NCBI RefSeq assembly: GCF_014839805.1
Contig: NC_051136.1
Span: 1,550,001 to 1,614,000, forward strand
Source: Manduca sexta
Lineage: Eukaryota > Arthropoda > Insecta > Lepidoptera > Sphingidae
Length of the DNA stretch: 64,000 bases
Direction: 5' to 3'
Shown here: piece by piece, positions 58,621 to 64,000 of the stretch
Layout of the letters: every line of letters begins with the position of its first letter
Numbering within the stretch: the stretch's first letter is position 1
Made by a program: the position numbers and the translations under genes
Notes under the pieces: model-generated
Told to the model about the DNA's origin: nothing
The model's database searches: none
Seen by the model: the letters and a program-made list of their open reading frames with translations, nothing else

Positions 58621-58964
58621 CGATAATAAGCGGCGATAGTCTAGTTGGGTGTGGAACGGACTGCCAAGACAAATGTCCGCAGGTTCAAATCCCAAAGGCA
58701 CACACCTCTGACTTTTTTAAAATCATGTGTGTATTCTTTGTGAATTTATCGTTCGCTTTAACGGTGAAGGAAAACATCGTGAGGAAACCTGCACATCCGA
58801 GAAGTTCTCTATAGGAATTTCGTAGGTGTGTGAAGTCTACCAATCCGCACTAGGCCAGCGTGGTGGACTAAGGCCTAATCCCTCTCAGTAGTAGAGGAGA
58901 CCCGTGCTCATCAGTGGGCAAGTATATAATATAGGGCTCATATTATTATTATTACCAGCATGCA
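58615..58964 (+). mobile_element. SINE family A at the end of the F3 repeat
   Basis: The element is about 58630-58953, with A box TAGTCTAGTTGG, B box GGTTCAAATCC and an ATT tail. ACCAGCATACGATA before it and ACCAGCATGCATCT after it suggest a short target-site duplication (ACCAGCAT) made from the F3 terminus. Confidence 0.85.
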
Positions 58965-59009
58965 TCTTAAGCAAGGTTGACAAACGGAGTTTTTTATTGT
59001 TGTAGTAGG

Positions 59010-59075
59010 TAAGCGAGGAAGTAGCCCGCCTGATGGTAAGCGTCTCCTACTGCCCATGGCCTTTAGAAACGCCGG
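59010..59075 (+). repeat. LINE/SINE tail fragment
   Basis: GCCCGCCTGATGGTAAGCGT followed by CTGCCCATGGCCTTTAGAAA is a widespread lepidopteran repeat motif; only this part is present. Confidence 0.5.
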
Positions 59076-60562
59076 GGTATAAGCCAATGCTACAAAACTT
59101 TTAATACGATACCGACTATCCCCAACAATCTTACTAAAAATACAAAACTAAATTGTTACTCGACTTCAACTCTAAGAATATGGTACCACTCCGACCGGAA
59201 TATAATATTCACTTATAGTGCTACTCTAAATACCATACGTTGATACTGTGTTCTTCGAAGGGGTAGACAGAGGGGAATAATTTAGTGTTCTGTGCAGTTT
59301 TAGTTACAATATTAATTTTACTATCATATAAGGATTTTGGAGTGCCACCACCATAAGCATATATTCGATTTTAAATTAATAAACTACTGCATTGTACGTC
59401 ATTTGTCCTAATTATTCGCATCATGACGTAATAGGATTAGTCTATCGACATATTTTGCACAATATTCAATACTCAAGTGTTTTTTAGAAACGAAAAATAA
59501 CATCAAATGGAAATCGAACCCAGAGTCTTACGGTTTACCGTCAGCCGTTGGAGCCATAAGGTGCAATATTACAACAATTAAATTACTCAGAACAGGATTT
59601 CAAAGCGGTATACTCGTAACTTCATTTTTTTTATAAGTTGATTCATAGTTAATTGATATGTTTTTACACATGTCAATCATTTTGATAAATGTTTTTTGAT
59701 CAGCTGTCAGTAAAGGTTTTCTAAGAAATTATTGATTCAGTTCTTTAGTTTTCAATCCGCTGTGTACTAGTGTAGCGTATTTTAAAGGAATATTAATGTT
59801 ACATAGATTCTTATACGTAATCTATACTAAAACATAAGGTTTATAATTTATAATTACATATTTTTATCGAGGCTAAGAAGTGGTTCACTCTACAATGCAC
59901 GTGTAAAAAAAAGTAGGGGATTATATTATAGGGGGGATATTTTTAGGGGAGAGTAGGGGAAGGTTAATTTAGGTAAAGAACAAAATACAGCCAACTAATA
60001 ATTCAAAATCCGTAAAAATGTTAATATTATTTTTCATTTAACAAAAGTCTTGAAATACCTTTTTCAAAAGCATCACGTTAAAGTTATAAAAGAAAACTAA
60101 TAAAATAACGTGTAAATGCTGGAATTACATTTAAGTTTTCAACTAGGTCACATGAAATTCCACTTTAACGCAAAGCAATAAGATTGCTTTCGCTTTAGCA
60201 ATAACATTTTCAAAAAATGCCGACTCAATTTACGCTTATACTGTAATAAAAAGGTGTAGTTAAACTGAAAAAAGGTGGCAATTTTAAAAAATAACTTATT
60301 GCGACCTTTTGAGACGCTCTTATTAAAAATATTTTCTTAATATACCAGTCTGGATTTCATTTTCATAGAAAAGCTTGTAGACCACGCCACTATCATCCCT
60401 CAATACCATAATAATCATGGGACGTATATGGATTCTAATTAGATTGATTTGAGATTTCGGCTATGTATGCACGTCTGTGTGGAATGAATCATTATGAAAC
60501 TGCGAGGTAACAAGGACCACTTTTGACTGATTAGTAATTTGATACTCGCATTCACAAACAAG
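59076..60562. other. Unannotated; two tiny SINE relics
   Basis: TTCTTCGAAGGGGTAGACAG near 59252 looks like the end of SINE family B. On the minus strand GACTCTGGGTTCGATTTCCA near 59510-59530 has a B box, with an A-box-like CTTATGGCTCCAACGG upstream of it, probably another decayed tRNA-derived head. G-rich runs (AGGGG) cluster at 59915-59970. Otherwise nothing recognised. Confidence 0.35.
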
Positions 60563-60612
60563 GCCATGTTCAGCAGTGGACATACTACGGCTGATGATGA
60601 TGATTATTCACA
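60563..60612 (+). repeat. RTE-type LINE 3' tail fragment
   Basis: GCCATGTTCAGCAGTGGACA then CTACGGCTGATGATGATGAT is the last codons plus tail of the RTE type seen at 11.6 and 40.4 kb. Confidence 0.7.
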
Positions 60613-60890
60613 AAAAATACTATGAGAACGTATATTGAGCCTGAATGGATAGTGACGACAATGTCATAGTTTTCTTTGGCTTTGTTCAGCTGTGTTAAAG
60701 CAATAAAAAACATACTTACTATTTATCATTGTATTGCGCCATACTTTGCTAAGTAATGTTTGAGAGTACAGGTTTGAATGATTTTTGTTGCATTTCGCAG
60801 AATTTTAAAATCATTATTTTTCATTAGACGTCATAAATATTATTAATATAGGAAGAATATCTCATCATACACGAAAAATTAAACTATTTT
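60613..60890. other. Unannotated spacer
   Basis: I see nothing recognisable here. Confidence 0.3.
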
Positions 60891-61083
60891 AGGTTTTTAC
60901 CGCGGTTTTAATTTTCTCCCGACGTTTCGAAATCTTTGCAGCCTCCACGGTCAGGAGGGAGACTGAGCTGCCTTTCAAAATCTCGAGAGAAAACTAAAAT
61001 AATTAAAACCGCGATAAAATCCAAAAAATAGTTTAATTTTAATGTCTAACATTCGCGTAAACATTAAAAATCATTATACACGA
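60891..61083. mobile_element. Penelope-like repeat, family E, inverted pair
   Basis: 60899-60968 is family E on the minus strand (CCGCGGTTTTAATTTTCTCC, CGACGTTTCGAAATCTTTGC). 60980-61078 is the same family on the plus strand (GAGAAAACTAAAATAATTAA, TCTAACATTCGCGTAAACAT). The two halves form an inverted repeat with a short unpaired middle. Confidence 0.6.
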
Positions 61084-61653
61084 AAAAAATATAAACTAAA
61101 ATTTAACCGTAATCTACATAACAGATAACGGTTTAAACAAAAGGCCAAGTAAAAACCCGACCTACGAAGTTAAAATATTTTATAGCCAGTGATTATGATT
61201 GATTCACCGTGAACCCCAGACCCGCTGCACACCCGACGTGTCGGATATTAATTAACAAACTAATGGGCATAAGAGAAAAAAGATTGTACCGACAAGCGAC
61301 GACCTTAGGTACCGTTAGCATAGGTGTGTTTAGATTTAGCTGGAATTTAATTTGCAGACTAATTTTCTTGGATTTCGCGTTTAACTTCAAGTGCACTGGT
61401 GCACATTTGGTGGTTATTTTTACTGAGACTTTACGGTTGACTTAAAATGCAGTGAAGTAAGTGTCCTGTTAGAAATAAAAATAAATATTATTAGAAATGT
61501 GATGTATAGATGTTGCTTTTGGAACCTATTAACACTAAACATATTTGGATGAATACATACAGATAAACTTAGCACTAAATTAATATAATATAGGCTAGTT
61601 ATTTCGAATACTTAAACAGTAGAATTAAATCTGGTAAAGGAGTGATTGTAAGT
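61084..61653. other. Unannotated DNA
   Basis: The overlapping frames on both strands at 61193-61445 show no domain. Nothing recognised. Confidence 0.35.
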
Positions 61654-61998
61654 CCTTCCTAGTGGAGTTTCGGGCGCGGCGGCAATCTCAACAGAGACCA
61701 GCCAGGTACGCAGGCGATGTTATAGTGCACAAGTGTGTGCGCAATACAAAGAAGCACTCTCTGTTGTGACGGCAATCTGACATGACCGGAGAAAGATCAG
61801 GCGCAAGACCAATGGCATTAACTACTTTCCGAGGCACGCTATCACACCGCCGATTTCATGACACCGACCTGTGACTGAGTAATTTTTGAGATGGAAAAAT
61901 CCAGTAATAATTATTTTTTGGCCTGACCCGGATTTCAAACCCAAGACCTCAGCGTGATAGTCGTACTTGTACCTTGTACAATCAAGCTACCGAGGCAG
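61654..61998 (-). mobile_element. tRNA-derived SINE, family C, full copy
   Basis: On the minus strand: head GCCTCGGTAGCTTGATTGTA, B box GGGTTTGAAATCCGGGTCAG, then a body with CCATCTCAAAAATTACTCAG, TTGCGCCTGATCTTTCTCCG, GCGCACACACTTGTGCACTA and CGCCGCGCCCGAAACTCCAC. It is the longest version of family C in the window and links the head at 14.5 kb with the body at 50.8 kb. Confidence 0.78.
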
Positions 61999-62464
61999 AC
62001 AGGCAAAGGTATATCATGCAGGGAAGTAGCAAATAAAAAAATAATTACTTTAAACATCCACAAGTACATTGTAGTAAAAACGTAATAACTTTGATTACCC
62101 ACAGGTCCATTGTAATTATTTTGGTTACGTTAAAAAATTACTGTATAACTATTAAAACCTTTTTTCCTTTGATATTAACCAAAGCAATACAAATAAAAAA
62201 AGGAAAACAAAACATGCTAACCCTCCCCGTCACAACTACTACGTCAAGTTATGACACACGCGTTATCTTATTACAGATCGGCTCGGAGAACAAGTGAAAC
62301 AATGCACGCATACATACATTATCATAGATTAGGAGAGTGTTCGGTTACAAGAAGTTTGGATGAGCGATTGAACAGGACTAAGGAAGTACACTAGAGTGTA
62401 GATCCACTATCTACTTAATATTGTATAAATATATGTCGAAAAAATTAAACAGACAACACAAGGT
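61999..62464. other. Unannotated DNA
   Basis: I see nothing recognisable here. Confidence 0.35.
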
Positions 62465-62750
62465 TCACTGGTGGGTCCCTCATACGTGAGAGTCCGCTTG
62501 GGTAAGTTCTGTCGCCAAGCAGCAGTATGTAGTCCCTGTTGTGTTCCGGTTTGAAGAACATTGTACCCAGTGTAACTACTGGATATCATAAGACTTAACA
62601 TTTCATATCTCAGGATGGCGAGAGCAGTGGAATGCCTAACAATACTTTGTAATTTAAGTCTTAGATGATGTTTCTACTGTTTATGGGCGGTCGTATCGCT
62701 TACCATGAGGCGAACGGCAAGCTCGTCTCGTCCATTCGAAGCAATACAAA
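62465..62750 (-). repeat. Family F4 copy
   Basis: TCACTGGTGGGTCCCTCATA, AGCAGTATGTAGTCCCTGTT, CTCAGGATGGCGAGAGCAGT and CATGAGGCGAACGGCAAGCT; a short internal deletion removes the TCTATTTCTGCC segment. Confidence 0.72.
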
Positions 62751-63310
62751 TTGACAGTACTAAATACAGTCAAATAGAAACGAAAAGCGGTTTGTGAATT
62801 ATTTTTCGCATGATAACTGTTTCTGGGCCTTATGTGGTGGTGTATTTATCGCTATAGCTCCAAAAAATATTTTAATTTTAGGTGGAAATCAATTAGATAA
62901 ATTCATAAACTTCTCAACAATAACTATTCCAATGAGTTGCCAAATTGGTTGTAATTACGAGATATAAAACATAACCCAAAAATCAGTTCAGAAATTTACA
63001 AATTTAAACTCACTTTTACACTCATAATAGTTAATTATACCGTGATAATTTTTAACACGTTGTTAATAACGCACATTAAACTGCACGGCGCAGTTTAATT
63101 GCACCCCGGTCAATGCGCAGGTGTTACGTAACGCGCTACCTTCAATATAATAAAGCCATTCATGAATTAACGTAAAATGGTAATAAATATCAGTAATATT
63201 TCTGCTTAATATTTCGCTTGTGAGTCTTCTTTCGAATAAAAGTAATGATTTCAATAATCAAACCTAGTTGACTACATAAAGGTCATTTTGAAATTGTGTT
63301 TATTTTTTTA
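62751..63310. other. Unannotated DNA
   Basis: I see nothing recognisable here. Confidence 0.35.
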
Positions 63311-63535
63311 TACGTGCTCTGCTAAGGGACTCCACTGCACTTGACGGTAAGTGGAGTAGAGTCCAATAGAACTGACGAAAGATGATTACCCCACACCAGT
63401 CGACACAATTATGCCGGCCTGTTGGAACCGGATATACAGGCTGATTCCGGAACGCGACATGGCCGCCACTATGGCGGGTTTTAACACCTTGTGGCCGTCG
63501 CTATCCGGGCTGATATACAATATATCCTACCACCA
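63311..63535 (+). repeat. Family F3, full copy in forward orientation
   Basis: ACGTGCTCTGCTAAGGGACT, CCACTGCACTTGACGGTAAG, GTCGACACAATTATGCCGGC and ATATATCCTACCACCAACAA; all parts of F3 are in order. Confidence 0.75.
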
Positions 63536-64000
63536 ACAAAGTAACGCAAACTAATTCATAATATTTCACCCGTCACTAAAATAAAAGATTCCTTACAAAT
63601 ACATAACGAAATTAAAGACCATGTGAATAATCATAATTGATGTTACAATTGAGACCTCAGTATAAAGGTTGAGCTTTGAACAAACATTAGTTCGTGAGCA
63701 AGTGTTCTGCCTACCCAACAACTCGTGCTGCATGATAGAACGAGGCACGCTTTCTGGTTATTATCCTTCGCTTGTTACGACTAGCTTTCGCTGTGTACAT
63801 CAGTAAAGAAAATTTGGATATGGCATTTCTATTTTTTAGTATTCTATACGATATTTATTTTTATTAGAGAAATAAAAAAAATCAAATCATCATAATTAGT
63901 AAATCTATATGTGGCCGAATTTATATATTATGATAAAAATGTATATTTGGAGGAAATTTTAATCCAAACATATTCCAGTGAGTTTTTGTCGCATTGAAAT
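63536..64000. other. Unannotated DNA to the window end
   Basis: I see nothing recognisable here. Confidence 0.35.

Overview
The window looks like AT-rich nuclear DNA from a lepidopteran insect, more likely a butterfly than anything narrower I can name. The reason is its repeats. Many short interspersed families of the kinds known from butterflies and moths are present: tRNA-derived SINEs with (ATT)n tails, RTE-type LINE tails ending in TGATGATGA, Helitrons whose 3' hairpin precedes CTAG, and small repeats with CGCCTGATGGTAAG and CCTACCACCAG motifs. I found no exon of a host gene that I could support, no tRNA or rRNA gene and no CRISPR. The window is intergenic or one very long intron. Nearly all longer reading frames are chance frames or translations of repeats.

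Layout. 1-2300 is unremarkable. 2.3-14.6 kb is dense with small repeats, including a palindromic MITE with 65-bp perfect arms, a possible solo LTR, LINE C-terminal fragments and SINEs. 14.6-22.3 kb is a repeat-poor block with scattered GC-richer islands that may be regulatory. 22-32 kb is thinly populated, with SINEs, a 77-bp tandem duplication and two copies of a Penelope-like repeat. 34-40 kb is the richest part. It has a 225-bp Helitron, then a complete-ended but internally deleted Ty3/gypsy LTR retrotransposon (36503-38447), then a piggyBac element (38697-39845) inserted in a SINE. 40-54 kb holds an RTE fragment, a second MITE, and a SINE split by a 656-bp insertion in its (AAT)n tail. 56.4-59 kb has two Helitron-like copies and a triple nest of repeats. 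60-64 kb carries further repeat copies.

The only segments that look protein-coding by descent belong to mobile elements. In the LTR element these are a gag N-terminus, a short pol C-terminus and a small, apparently intact 74-codon ORF encoding a potentially N-myristoylated single-pass membrane protein. In the piggyBac element it is a Cys-rich C-terminal zinc-binding domain. There are also several LINE ORF2 C-terminal stubs.

The most unusual feature is the untranslated leader of the LTR retrotransposon. Fourteen consecutive 14-bp units run from inside the tRNA-Trp-type primer-binding site to 1 bp before the gag ATG, and most units repeat the distal half of the primer-binding site. Family names are given from memory of published families and were not checked by any search.
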